Positions 1 through 10,960 of a stretch of 64,000 bases of DNA are shown here, one piece after another. Each line of letters opens with the position of its first letter. The stretch's first letter is position 1. Both the position numbers and the translations under genes were made by a program. The stretch comes from Aristolochia californica (Eukaryota; Streptophyta; Magnoliopsida; Piperales; Aristolochiaceae): the NCBI GenBank assembly GCA_029961685.1, contig JARWKL010000003.1:17292467-17356466 (forward strand), read 5' to 3'. Under the pieces are notes generated by a model, which was not told the origin of the DNA, searched no databases, and worked only from the letters and a program-made list of their open reading frames with translations.

Positions 1-3000
1 CCTTGTTAGTACATTTTTTTAGGAGCGTTGGAAAAATATTTCTTGTAAAAATATGACCCTTGGGACCATTATTGCCTCATGTTTCCTAGAAACATTTTTC
101 AAGTTGAAATTTCTTACAAGGGAAATTTTGTCGTAAGGATATTTTTTTATGAAACAAATTACTTTCTACGACTATAAGGCCTTGTTAATGCTTTTTTTTT
201 TAAATGTTTGAATTGTATTTCGAGTAAAAATACATCCCCAGGGTCTATTACGGCCTTATATTTCCTAGAAACACTTTTCAAGCTGAAAATTGTTACAAGA
301 AATTTTTGCTGAAACAAATTACTTTCTACAGCTATAGGACCTTGTTGGTGCATTTTTTCTTGAGACAATGGGAAAATATTTCTAGTAAAAATAAATCTCC
401 AAGAACCATTAGTGCCTCATGTTTCCTGGAAAACACTTTTTAGACAAAAAATTCTTACTTAGAAAACTATGTTGAAGGAAACTTATTTCTATAAATATAA
501 GGTTTTATTAGTGATTTTTCTTTCAAGAAACATTGGAAAAGTATTTCTAGTAAAAATATGTCTCATGGGACCATTGGAAACACTTTCCTACCAGAAAATT
601 TCTTAATAAGAATCTTCTTTGGTCAAGCATTTTTTGCTGAAAATTTTGCTTTCTACAACTATGACGCCTTGTTAGTGTATTTTTTTTATCAAACGTTGGA
701 AAATCATTTCTAATAAAAATATATCTCCATGGATCATCAATGCCTCATATTTCTATGAAGCACTTTTCAAGATGAAAATTCTTTCCAAAAAAGTTTGTAA
801 AATGACAATTTTTGCTAAAACAAATTACATTTTACAACTATTAAGCCTTGTTAATGGATTTTTTCCAGAAATGTTAGAAACGAATTTCTAATAAAATATG
901 TGTCTAGGGACCCTTAGTGCCTCAAGTTTCATGGAATCATTTTTCTTGTTGAATAATATTTCTAGACAAAATTTTGCTTAAGGAATTTTTTCTAAAACGA
1001 ATAACTTTTTACAACATTACAGCCAGGTTACAGCCTTTTATAGGAAACTTTGGAAATGTATTTCTAGTAAAAATATGTCTCTAGGGTCCATTATTGCATC
1101 ATGTTTCCTATAAACACTATTCAAGTTGAAAATTTTACCCAAAAAACTTTTGAAGTGAGGCAATATTTGTTGAAACAAAACACTTTTAACAACTATTAGG
1201 CCTTGTTAGTACTTTTTTTTTCTGGAATGTTGGAAAAGTATTTATAGTAAAATTATATCTCTAGTGACCATTAGTGCCTCATATTTCCTAGAAACACTTT
1301 TCTAGTCCAAAATTCTTACCAGGAAAATTTTGAGGTAAGGAAATTTTTGCGAAAAATAAATTACTTTCTACAACCCCAAGGCCTTGTTAGTGCATTTTTT
1401 TAACGAAATGTTTGAAATTTTTTATACTAAAAATACATCATGAGGGACCATTAGTGCTTCATGGTTCCTAGAAAAACCTTTTAAGTTGAAAATCGTTACC
1501 AGGAAACTATAATGTTAAAACATTTTTTGCTTACACAAATTAATTTCTACAACTATAAGGCTTTGTTACTACATTTGTTTTTATAAATGTTTGAAAAGTA
1601 TTCCAAGTAAAAATACGACCCTTGGGACCATTACTGCCTCATGTTTACTAGAAACATTTTTCATGTTGAAAATTCTTACTAGGGAAATTTTGTGGTAAGG
1701 ATATTTTTTATGAAACAAATTACTTTCTACAACGACAAGGCCTAATTAGGGAATTTTTTTGGAAATGTTGTTAAAAGTATTTCCAGTAAAAATATATCTC
1801 CAGGGACCATTAGTGCCTCGTGTTTCCTGGAAACACTTTTGAGGTAGAAAATTGTTACTAGAAAAATTTCACTTAAACAAATTACTTTTTTCAACTATAT
1901 GACCTTGTTAGAGCATTTTTTCAAAAAATGTTGGACGAGTATTTCTAGTAAAAATATGGCTTCATGGACCATTAGTGCCTCATGTTTCCTGGAAAACATT
2001 TTTCAGGCAAAAAATTATTACTTGGAAAACTTTGCTGAAACAAATTATTTTCTACAACTATAAAGTTTTGTTATTGATTTTATTTTTAGGAAACGTTGGA
2101 AATGTATTACGCGTAAAAATATGTCACCAGGGACCATTAGTGCCTCATTTTTTTTGGAAACACTTTCCTATTTGAAAATTCTTACCAAGAATCGTTTTTG
2201 TAAAGATATTTTTATTGAAACAAATTGCTTTATGCAACAATAAGGCCTTGTTAGTGTATTTTCTTAGGAAACATTGGAAATGTATTTCTACTAAAAATAT
2301 GTCAACATGGACCATCATTGCCTCATATTTCCATGAAACACTTTTTAAGCTAAAAATTCTAACTAAGAAAATTTTGTAATAAAGATATTTTTGTTGAAAA
2401 TATTACATTTTACTACTATATAGCTTTGTTAATGCCTTTTTTTCAGGAAACATTGGAAAAGTATTTCTTGTAAAAATACATGTCCAGGGACCAGTAGTGC
2501 CTCATGTTTCAAGAAAATCACTTTTCTTGTCAAAAATTCTTACCAGGAAAATTTTGGTGTAAGGAATTCTTTTCTAAAACAAATAACTTTATACATCATT
2601 AAGGCCCTGTTACAACGTTTTTTAGGAAATTTTTAATTGTATTTCTAGTAAAACTACGTCTCCAGGGTCCATTAGTACATCATGTTTCCTGGAAATACTA
2701 TTTAAGCTAAAAATTCTTACCTGGAAAATTTTGTTGTAAGACAATTTTTGTTGAAATAAATTACTTTCTACAACTCAAAGGTCTAGTTAGTGCCTTTATT
2801 TAGGAGACATTGGAAAGGTATTTCTAGTAAAAATACGTCTCAAAGAACGATTAGTGCCTTATGTTTCCAGGAAACACTTTTTAAGCTAACAATTGTTACC
2901 AAGAAAATTTCTTGGTTTGCCAATTTGTACTAAAATAATTTCTACAACCACAAGGCCTAGTTAGTGCATTTTTTTAGGGAATGTTTGGAAAGTATTTTTA

Positions 3001-3804
3001 GTAAAAATACATCGTGAGGGACCATTAGTGCCTCATGTTTCCTAGAAAAAAATTTCTAACTGAAAATTCTTACCAAGAAACTATTGTGATAAAGCAATTT
3101 TTTTCTAAAACAAATTACTTTCTACAATTATAAGGCCTTGTTAGTGCATTTTTTTTTAATATTGGAAAAGTATTTCTAGTAAAAATATGAACCTTGGGAC
3201 CATTACTACCTCATGTTTCCTAGAAAAAAATTTCATGTTGAAAATTCTTACTAGGGAAATTTTGTGGTTAGGATTTTTTTGTGATACAAATTACTTTCTA
3301 AAACTATAAGGCCTTCTTAGTGCATTTTTTGGACATGCTGGAAATGTATTTCTTATAGAAATACATCTCCAAGGACAATTAGTACCTCATGTTTCCTAGA
3401 AAGACTTTTGAAGTTGAAAATTCTTACTTGAAATTTTTTTTTGAAACAAATTACTTTCTACAACTATATGACCTTGTTAAAGCATTGTTTTAGGAAATGC
3501 TAAGAAAACACTTTTAGTAAAAATAGGTCTCCTTGGACCATTAGTGCCTCATGTTTCCTAGAAAACACTTTTCAAGCAGAAAATTCTTTCTAGGAAAACT
3601 TTGCCAAAACTACTTTCTTTAACTCGAAGGTTTTGTTAGTAAATTTTTTTCAAGGAACGTTGGAAAAGTATTCTAGTAAAAATACATCTCCAAAGACCAT
3701 TAGTGCCTGATGTTTTCTGGACACACTTTCAACTTGAAAATTCATTCTAGGAATCATTTTTGGTAAAGCACTTTTTGCTGAAACAAATTAATTTATGCAA
3801 ATAT
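1..3804 (+). repeat. Satellite array, left block L1 (~22 monomers)
   Basis: Tandem AT-rich monomers of about 162-182 bp. Each holds a CCTTGTTAGTGCATTTTTTT box, a TTTCTAGTAAAAATA box, a GGGACCATTAGTGCCTCATG box and an ACAAATTACTTTCTACAAC box. Recognisable variants recur every nine monomers: the 'GACCCTTGGGACC' variant lies at about 55, 1617 and 3189, and the 'CATCRTGAGGG' variant at about 1432 and 3010, giving a higher-order period of 1562-1578 bp. Short monomers of ~162 bp always occupy the two positions after the GACCCTTGG monomer. No credible coding sequence is present; the small open frames are chance. The block ends inside a monomer where E1 is inserted. Satellite identity is certain; a centromeric role is not shown. 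Confidence 0.95.
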
Positions 3805-4039
3805 TGTTGATTTTCAGGACTCCGTGGATTTAGCTCATAGAGAAAAAGAGAAATGGACTCATTGAGAGAAAACAAGAGGAAAAAAAGGTTATGGACTTGA
3901 TCTATGGGCCTTGAGCCCATCTTCCACATCTCTTGGATGTGTGGGTCTTCCTTGGTCTTATGGGCTTGGGCCCATCTTCCAACACACATGGATTTGTGGG
4001 CCTTCCTTGGTCATGTGGGTTTGGGCCCATCTTCCAATA
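3805..4039 (-). repeat. E1 3' LTR (left copy)
   Basis: In plus-strand order it runs from TGTTGATTTTC to CCCATCTTCCAATA; read on the element's strand it starts TATTGGAAGATGGG, a one-base change from the TGTTGGAAGATGGG seen in related copies. It contains two ~56-bp subrepeats and the start of a third, each beginning CCCATCTTCCA (about 3914, 3970 and 4026) and holding a CCTTGGTC block. The polypurine tract follows immediately (4040-4050). Confidence 0.8.
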
Positions 4040-4050
4040 ATCCCCCTCAT
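4040..4050 (-). promoter_or_regulatory. E1 polypurine tract
   Basis: The plus strand reads ATCCCCCTCAT next to the LTR end, so the element strand reads ATGAGGGGGAT. An ATGAGGGGGAA tract followed by an LTR-like start is also seen in E3 near 25060. By analogy with LTR elements this would prime plus-strand DNA synthesis. Confidence 0.7.
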
Positions 4051-6190
4051 GCTAGTGGTCTCTTCCATGAGGCCCAACTGGCATAAGATAAGTGAGATTA
4101 AAATCACTCCAAGCCGTACAACATTGCTCCATACTCTAGTCATAACCCATGTTGGATGTAGGGCACACTCCTATCTTCTATAGGTAGTGGGACGCAATAC
4201 TCAGAAGTGTAATAAAACTCCTCCATCATCGTGTCCCTCCACGGGACAACGACTCTCAAGTGGTGGGAGTAATAAATGCCAATTAAGAGGGGTAACATAT
4301 ATGTAGTAATACTCTCCTCCATCACGGTGTCCCAACCCACACACCGACTCTCATAGGTCGAAACGGGTGATAAGTGGGTAAGGCCTGTCATTTAGAAGAC
4401 GACAATAAAAAACCCCCCGATATCTATATAAAAAAGTCTCAATGGATTTAAAACACCCATATGTATGTATAAATGGACTTAAACTCCCATCCGAAGCAAC
4501 ATTCAAAAGGTTGGCCCAAAGATATGTGAGAGTCCAATAAAGGATGGTAGGAGAAAGGATATTGAGGTCACCTCTTCTTCAATAATAATGTCTCATCCAA
4601 AGAGACACAATTGCAGCAGCTGAAATGGGCATGAGCCCATATAACATGACCATCTTCCAACACACATAACACGTATCAAAATAATAAACTTTGTAAAATG
4701 ACCCATGAAATAATCCAATGCAATATGTTGACCAACGAATATGTTGTGAATACCTCAAAATAATAATCCAGCTGGAAAAAGTACCAAATTGCGTCGAGTC
4801 AAATAGTAGATCAATATGTCCTAGTCATAGAAGAATAGGTGTAAAACTTGGGACCTAGGCATGTATATCGAGGTAAAAATAACTAAAACGAGTCAGGCTA
4901 ACAGGACAGAGTTGACTCGGTTGACCCGACCCACTGGGTTAACCCGACGGAATAGAATGAGTCGGGCGGGTCGGTAGGTTGCTCGGCAAGGTCTGGTTAG
5001 GGTTGACAGAACCAACGCTGGATTAAAATCAATCTACCTAACTTGGTGACTAAAATACGGCAAGACCTTCATCTTCCTCCCCGGTTCCAAATAGATTGGA
5101 AAACCAAAGACAATCATGGCAAGAGATCTTGTAGTAGCAGTCGGAGAAAGGAAAAACGCCAATGAAGAATTTCCAAATTTTCAAAAACTAGCTGCAAGAT
5201 CAAACCAAGATCAAATTTCCAGATTGACGGTAGATAAATGGAGCAGAAAGTAGATACGGCCAGATTGTCAGCAAGATTATGTCTGAAAAAAATGTCTTCG
5301 TTGCCGTTAGATTTGGAAAATTAGTAGACAAATCTAGAACTGCTGATCAATCCAAACGGAAAAGAAAACTTTCCAAACAAGAAAGAAGTCACTTGTTTTG
5401 AAAAAAATTTCCCAGTGGAGATGCCTTTCCAAGATAAACTTCTTTAGCGTATAACTTGCTAGATCCTTGATTGAGGATGATCAGTACAGCCAGATAACTC
5501 ACAAGATTAACTTGGAATGAATCCAACAACCAGGCTGGATGAGAGAGCAATACGACATCCAAATAACTTCTGAATTAGTCTGACAGTAGAGATGATACAA
5601 TTCTATCTCTAGAAAGTAGCAGAGATATGAGGCAGGATCAGAGAACCAAAGATCCAGCCGCAACCAAATGGAAATAAACCATAATGCCAGGATTATTTGA
5701 TCTAGCTGGATAATTGAATGGAAAACAAAGGATAAGATCAATTTACGATCTTCTCCAACCTGAGATGGACAACAGCAATGGGATTTTCTTGTAGTCTCAG
5801 GAGCAGAGTCGTCTTCTCCAAGGATGCTGGCTTCCGAATAGTTATGAAAAACCCGAGATCCACCAAGACTTTAGATGGTAATCACGGCATCTTCGGAGAA
5901 GCAATGGACAAAAATCAATCAACAAAGGAACTTTCCGAAATCAGTAAAGTCATCTTCCTCGCTTCCTAAATAGAACCAAAAAAATAATCTGGCTGGCAAT
6001 GGAAATCTTTCAACTAGAGGGAAAATACTGGGATGGAGAATAATCTATATAATAAAGAATAATCAATCAAAGGAATCAAAGTAGCAATATGAGCAAAGAA
6101 AAAATATGGGTTTCACCAGGGGAGAGAATAAGCAAAACATAAGGACACAAGACAAAGAGATAGAAAAGGATTTTTTGGAACCATAGCTAC
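4051..6190 (-). other. E1 interior, no coding potential recognised
   Basis: About 2.1 kb without convincing reading frames. The part at about 4140-4900, read on the minus strand, matches the 3' interior of E3 (near 24360-25000) and E4 (near 55500-56110), including a CTCAAGTGGTGGGAG-type block and a 'TCTCTTTGGATGAGACATTATT'-type segment (about 4580-4600). The part near 4750-4900 matches 8560-8683 of E2. The rest (4900-6190) is unique within the window. Confidence 0.6.
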
Positions 6191-6237
6191 GAGTCCTGAA
6201 AATCAATGCTCTGATACCATGTTGATTTTCAGGACTC
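6191..6237 (-). promoter_or_regulatory. Perfect 16-bp inverted repeat holding the E1 PBS in its loop
   Basis: The arms are GAGTCCTGAAAATCAA (6191-6206) and its exact reverse complement (6222-6237). The 15-nt loop carries the primer-binding site. The right arm is the terminal part of the 5' LTR and the left arm lies in the untranslated leader just downstream of the PBS, so in RNA the two would pair around the tRNA-priming site. The other PBS-bearing elements here (E2, E3, C4) show no such arm by eye. Confidence 0.85.
6208..6219 (-). promoter_or_regulatory. E1 primer-binding site (tRNA-iMet type)
   Basis: The plus strand reads GCTCTGATACCA directly before the right LTR; the element strand is TGGTATCAGAGC, the usual plant LTR-element site complementary to initiator methionine tRNA. 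It fixes the element's orientation and the LTR boundary. Confidence 0.9.
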
Positions 6238-6381
6238 CATAGATTTAACTCATGGAGAAAAAGAGAAAGGGACTCATAGAGAGAAAACATGAGGAAGAAG
6301 AAGTTATGTACTTGATCTATGGGCCATGAGCCCATCTTCCACATCTCTTGGATGTGTGGGTCTTCCTTGGTCTTATGGACC
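6220..6381 (-). repeat. E1 5' LTR (right copy, truncated)
   Basis: Matches 3805-3966 of the left LTR with scattered differences. It stops at CTTATGGACC and runs straight into satellite, so the outer ~75 bp of the LTR, including its TG end, is missing. The break lies at a short ATGGACC stretch that resembles both LTR and satellite. Confidence 0.85.
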
Positions 6382-6879
6382 GACTGTTAGTGTCTCATAT
6401 TTCCGTGGAACTATTTTCAAGCTGAAAATTCTTACTTAGAAAATTTTTTGGTATTTCAGTTTTTCTAGAAAAAAAATTACATTTGACTACTATAAGACCT
6501 TGTTAATGCCTTTTTTCAAAAAACTTTGGAAAAATATTTCTAGTAAAAATACATGTCCAAGGACCATTAGTGCCTCATGTCTCCAAGAATCACTTTTCTT
6601 GATGAAATTTCTTACTTGGAAAATTTTAGTGTAAGGTAAATTTTTTCTAAAACAACTAAGTTTTTACATCATTATGGCCTTATTACTGCCTTTTTAGGAA
6701 ACTTTGGAAATGTATTTCTAGTAAAATTATATCTCCAGCGTCAATTAGTACCTCATGTTTTTTGGAAACACTTTTCAAGGAGAAAAGTTTTTACCAAGAA
6801 ATTTTTTTGTAAGGCAATTACTTCCAACTCTAAGGTCCTGTTAGTGCCTTTAGTTAGGAGACATTGGAAAATTATTTTT
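6382..6879 (+). repeat. Satellite block L2 between E1 and the nested cluster
   Basis: Resumes inside the monomer type that follows the one broken at 3804 (positions E, F, G and start of H of the nine-monomer repeat), in the same orientation. About 85 bp of satellite is missing across E1. It ends in H at GGAAAATTATTTTT, where E2 begins. Confidence 0.9.
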
Positions 6880-7160
6880 TGAAGAGAAGATATGGAAGCC
6901 TCTTACATGAAGCCAAAATTATTATGGAAGGAGGTCTCATAGAAGAGTTTCAATTTAAAGGTGTTTTAGTTATGTTACTCTTCTATTTATATTGAGTTAT
7001 TTAATTATGTTATGACTTACCTTTAAGTGTTAGAGTTTGGCCGTAATTGGGACAAAGGTAGTTTAATTGTAATTGGACTCTACCTCTATTATAAATAGGG
7101 GTTCACGTACTCTAATTAAAAAAAGTCAATTAAGTATTTCTCTTTTCCATAAATTCAACA
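6880..7160 (+). repeat. E2 5' LTR
   Basis: Starts TGAAGAGAAG next to satellite and ends CCATAAATTCAACA. A TATA box (TATAAATA, about 7092) fits the LTR promoter. Its second half resembles the E3 LTR (22790-23227), but its first ~120 bp does not, and it is ~150 bp shorter, so the start may be a diverged or recombined U3. Confidence 0.7.
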
Positions 7161-7172
7161 TGGTATCAGAGC
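7161..7172 (+). promoter_or_regulatory. E2 primer-binding site
   Basis: TGGTATCAGAGC directly after the LTR end AACA, complementary to initiator methionine tRNA. It supports plus-strand orientation. Confidence 0.9.
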
Positions 7173-8683
7173 TGGTTCAGTGAGTTGACTAGGTCAACCC
7201 ACACAGTTAATGTGATCCTTTTTTTATCTATGATCTCTAGCAATTTAGAAGCTTATATGACCTTGTTCATCTTGAAGTGTCGTGTCGTTCCTACTTGGAT
7301 TGCTGAGTTAGAAATCGGCTATACATCCAATACTGGAAGTTGAATTTATTATACAGTTGGCATCTCCCTTATTTCTGAAAGTTTTTGCTCGAGCTAGTGT
7401 CATCTTGCAATCATCGTTATTATTTTTCCATTGCAATTGTGTCTCATTGATTGGAAACTCTCCCAAGTTGGTCTAGATTGTCTTGATGTCATAATTTCCA
7501 CTGCTTCATAACCCAACTGAACGGTAATCTCAGCCCGATGATTCTGTTGTCCACTGATCGGTCTACTGGACCTCTTTGATTACTCTATTACTTGTTACTG
7601 GTTTTGCCAATTACAAAGACTGGGCAACTTGACGGTCTCTGGCTTGGAAGGTTTTGTGTTGCTGTTAATCTGGAAGATAACTTTGTCTATCCTCACTCTA
7701 CCAAGAGACAAGGATGGAAGGCTATAATTCTAGAACATTACAGATCATCTGGTATTATTTATCGTAAGCTACTTCTGTCAATTCTCCATCGAGCTTTGTT
7801 GCTGTTTCTGGAGACTGGGTGATCTCTTTGGCTCATCTCTTCCCGTTGCTCCGCTGTAGAAATGGGAGGGATTGATTTCTATACAATTTTCCATCCTTTT
7901 TCATAAATCAACATTTGCCATATTTCTAGAATATTGTTGGATGAAAATTAGAGAGTATTTCTTTTAGCAGAGGATTTTTTGTGTTGTTTTGTTGGATGTC
8001 TCCAGCTGTTTTTGGTGTAGATTATTTGTAGTTGGCTTACTACCAATCATCATCATCGTTGTCATGATTTTCTGTGTATGATCCTTCGCTCGCTGCTACC
8101 TCTCTGGGATACTATTACAAGAAGATATCTTCTCCTTCGCTCTCGCTGGTTCATCGCTGGCCATCCTCTCTTATTCCTTTGTTTGGAAGTATCTAGATCC
8201 TCGGATTGATATGTTGAGTATATGTGCCATGAATCATTGTCCCGTTTCCGTTGTCAGAGAAGACATCTATCAAGATTCCGTTCTGTCGAGTTTTTCCCCT
8301 ACAAATTCCTCTGTTTGGAGCCATGGGAGGAAGACGAAGACAGCTGAATATCAACTTTCCTATGCTAGGAAACTTGATTTAATCGAGCACCGGGTCAAGT
8401 GCCTGACTACAACCCAGATGGGGCCGAGTCAACCTAGAGACATTGCCGACTCGAGCTCAGCCTATGTTCTGCTGAGTTAACTCAAGTCAATCCGGTCCGG
8501 GTCAAATCGACTTGGCGCACATTTTTTTTTGTCTCGGTATACATGTTTGAATCCATAATTTTATAAATATTTCTTCAACAACTTGGCTATATTGTTCTAC
8601 TATTTAACTTGATGCAACTCAGTTCTTTTTCTTCGGCTAAATTAATATTTTTGAAGTATTGGCAGCATATTCCTTTGTCAACA
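7173..8683 (+). other. E2 interior, non-coding
   Basis: No recognisable gag or pol. The open frames at 7592-7822 and 8211-8480 are short and match no family I know. A GGGTCAAGTGCC / GAGTTAACTCAAGTC-rich stretch (8390-8510) and the following TCGGTATACATG are shared in degenerate form with E1 near 4855-4960 on the other strand. Confidence 0.6.
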
Positions 8684-9110
8684 TGTTGGTTGAATTTTGG
8701 ACCCCATGATTGAAACCTCGAGCAAGATGATAGCGGTAGAAGAAAAAGAGCAAAGAGAGAGAGAGAGAGAGAGCTTGAGTAGAGAGGAGAGAAGAGAAAT
8801 GAGAGAAATACAGTTTAGGCTTGAGAGAAATTCTTCATGAGTTGAGAAGTGGAGAGCTTGATTGAACCCTTCAATCAAGACACCTATTTATACTATTTCA
8901 ATGACATATTAAGAGATAAGATAGGATTCCAAATATCCCAAATTACATCAATCATGATTATCCAAATCTACACAAATCAAGGGAAGATAAATTGATTAAA
9001 TTAATCAAGGAAGACCGCCAAATCTTCCAACTCATGTGATAAGGATTCTAGCTCGTGTGATGACTCATCATGCCACCTCACGTGATCATGGTGGGTCCCA
9101 CCTTGTAACA
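8684..9110 (-). repeat. C1 3' LTR
   Basis: Runs TGTTGGTTGAATTTTGGACC to GGTCCCACCTTGTAACA, followed by the polypurine complement CTCCCCCTCAAGC. It contains an (AG)n run near 8756-8775. About 427 bp, against 611-622 bp for other copies of this LTR in the window (C4 and the solo LTR at 17347). Confidence 0.85.
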
Positions 9111-9610
9111 CTCCCCCTCAAGCTAGGGGTGAGAAAATATCGTAAATGCCCAGCTTGTTGTAGATGGTGGACAAGTTCGTATGAATGACGGTTTGGTGAG
9201 AATGTCTACAACTTGCCCTTGTGAGGAGATATGTTTGATAGATAATATGCCGGTTTAGAATTTCTCTCGTATGAAATGGCATTCTACCTTAATGTGCTTT
9301 GTTCTCACATGGAAGACTGGATTTAGCATGATATGTATTGCCACCTGATTATCGCAATGTAGATCCATAGGGTCTTCTTTATAGAATCCCAGTTCAGTAA
9401 GAAGGGATCAGATCCATAGAAGCTCACTAACTGTGTGTGCCATGGCCCTGTATTCTGCTTTTGCATTAGACATTGCAACTACATTTTGATTCTTGCTTCT
9501 CCATATAACCAAGTTCCCTCCAACCATTGTACAATATCCCAAAGAAGATTTTCTATCATCCAAAATCTGACCTAGCCTACGTATGAGAACCCTTCTATGT
9601 TGAAGTGACC
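9111..9610 (-). pseudogene. C1 RNase H region (broken)
   Basis: Minus-strand translation follows the same path as the C4 RNase H (WKSKKQ.., ARSS.EAEY, LYCDNQA, TKHIEV) but with frameshifts and stops. It lies next to the polypurine tract, as expected for the C-terminal end of a copia polyprotein. Confidence 0.7.
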
Positions 9611-10470
9611 ATGGTTCTTATAGAGAAGCCCTCTTCCCTAAGATCCTTCCAAATATCGTTTTTAGTGAGTAAGTTGTGTTTTGTGCAAGTATTGACTCAC
9701 CACACTTACTACGTACGATATATCCAGCCTTGTTACACAAAGCTAAATGAGTTTCCCCACAAGTCTTTGATATTTTCTGATATCCACATCTTCTCCAGTG
9801 CCTACAGATAATTTTTAATTGGAATCCATGGGGGTTTATGCTGGTCCACACCCCATCATGCATGTCTCCTCCAGTAGATCAAGGACATACTTCCTTTGAG
9901 ATAGTATAATCCCATGTTTCGACTGTAGTACTTCAATGACCAGAAAGTACTTAAGTAGTCCAAGATTTTTAGTCTTGAATTCTTCACATATCTTTTCCTT
10001 GGTTTCCTAAATGCCCTCAGGATCACTACCGGTTAAGACAATATCATCTACTTATACAGCTCAAAATCACTTTGCCTTCAGGTGTGTCTTTAAGAAATAC
10101 AAAGTGATCTATGAAATATCTGTGAAATCCGGCCCGTATAAGTGCTTGGCTAAATTTATCAAACCATGCATGAGGAGACTGTTCTAGACCATAAAGGGAT
10201 TTCTTCAATCGACATACCAACTCCCCCTCAACCACAAATCCAAGTGGTTGTTGCATAGAAATTTCTTCCTATATATCCCCATTGAGAAAAGCTTTTTTCA
10301 CATCAAGTTGATAGACCGGCCAAGAAGAATTAGTAGCAAGCGATAATAAAATTTGTACCAAGTTCATTTTGGCCACCAGAGAGAATATTTCCTCATAACC
10401 GATCCCATAACACTACGTATAGCCTTTAGCAATTAAGTAGACCTTAAGGCGAGCAATTGATCCATTTGGA
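9611..10470 (-). pseudogene. C1 reverse transcriptase region (broken)
   Basis: A surviving open piece at 10044-10256 holds LKKSLYGLEQSPHAWF, the copia RT block (usually YGLKQSPRAWF), followed by F.KFS.ALI..GF. The flanking RT sequence at 9611-10040 and 10257-10470 is readable only across frameshifts. It aligns with 36540-37330 of C4. Confidence 0.8.
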
Positions 10471-10960
10471 TTGTGCTGACAGGTTTTTAATCTAATGGAA
10501 GAGGAGCTAGAGCCCATGTCTGATTCTCATAGAGTGTCTGCATTTCTTCATCCATTGCCTTCCACCTTAGATGTTTCAGAGCCTTCTGATAGGACCGTGG
10601 GACTGAGATGAAGGAGATAGATGTAAAAATTTGACAACATTAAGAGCATAAATGATGGTGAGACAAAAAATTGGATATGTGGTGAGAAGTAGAGGGCCTA
10701 GTGCAAGTTTTGGGTTCTTTTCTTAAAGCAATTGGTCGAGTATCATATTGTGGTCCAAAAGGAACAGGAGAAGATGGACTTAACTTGATGGGATCCGCAA
10801 ACTCTGCAGGAGTGGTGTCAACCAGCTCTTTAGGTAGTTAAACAATTTTCATAGCACAGAGCACAACCGGTCGAGGAGAAGCTAGTATAGAAGAGAGACC
10901 AGGAGGAGCATTGTCAGAGTAGTATAAAGAGTCTTCAAAAAATTTACATCCATAGACACA
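10471..10960 (-). other. C1 linker between RT and integrase
   Basis: Low-complexity, proline- and serine-type linker when read on the minus strand; equivalent to 37330-37710 of C4. Heavily interrupted by stops. Confidence 0.6.

Larger units (their letters stand above)
3805..6381 (-). mobile_element. E1, non-autonomous LTR retrotransposon inserted in satellite
   Basis: The two ends carry direct copies of one LTR (3805-4039 and 6220-6381), both starting TGTTGATTTTCAGGACTC on the plus strand. The primer-binding site lies left of the right copy, so the element reads on the minus strand. The ~2.2 kb interior has no gag, protease, integrase or RT motif in any frame, so it would need enzymes supplied in trans. 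The interior has near-identical stretches in E2, E3 and E4 elsewhere in the window. The right LTR lacks its outer end and no target-site duplication is visible, so the right junction has been deleted. Confidence 0.85.
6880..8683 (+). mobile_element. E2, non-autonomous LTR element, 3' part cut off by C1
   Basis: A 5' LTR (6880-7160) is followed by a PBS and ~1.5 kb of interior without gag or pol motifs. The last ~125 bp before 8684 match the interior of E1 (minus strand near 4740-4870). The second half of the LTR (AATTGGGACAAAGGTAG, TATAAATAGG, TCCATAAATTCAACA) matches the E3 LTR. The copia C1 interrupts it at 8684; I find no 3' LTR elsewhere in the window. Confidence 0.75.

Noticed and set aside
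1975..2175. Open frames of 60-90 codons within satellite
   Set aside because: They are AT-rich chance frames that do not persist between monomers and contain no known motif.
1..3804. CRISPR-like look of regularly spaced repeats
   Set aside because: The whole ~180-bp unit repeats, there are no unique spacers, and the setting is plant nuclear DNA; this is satellite.
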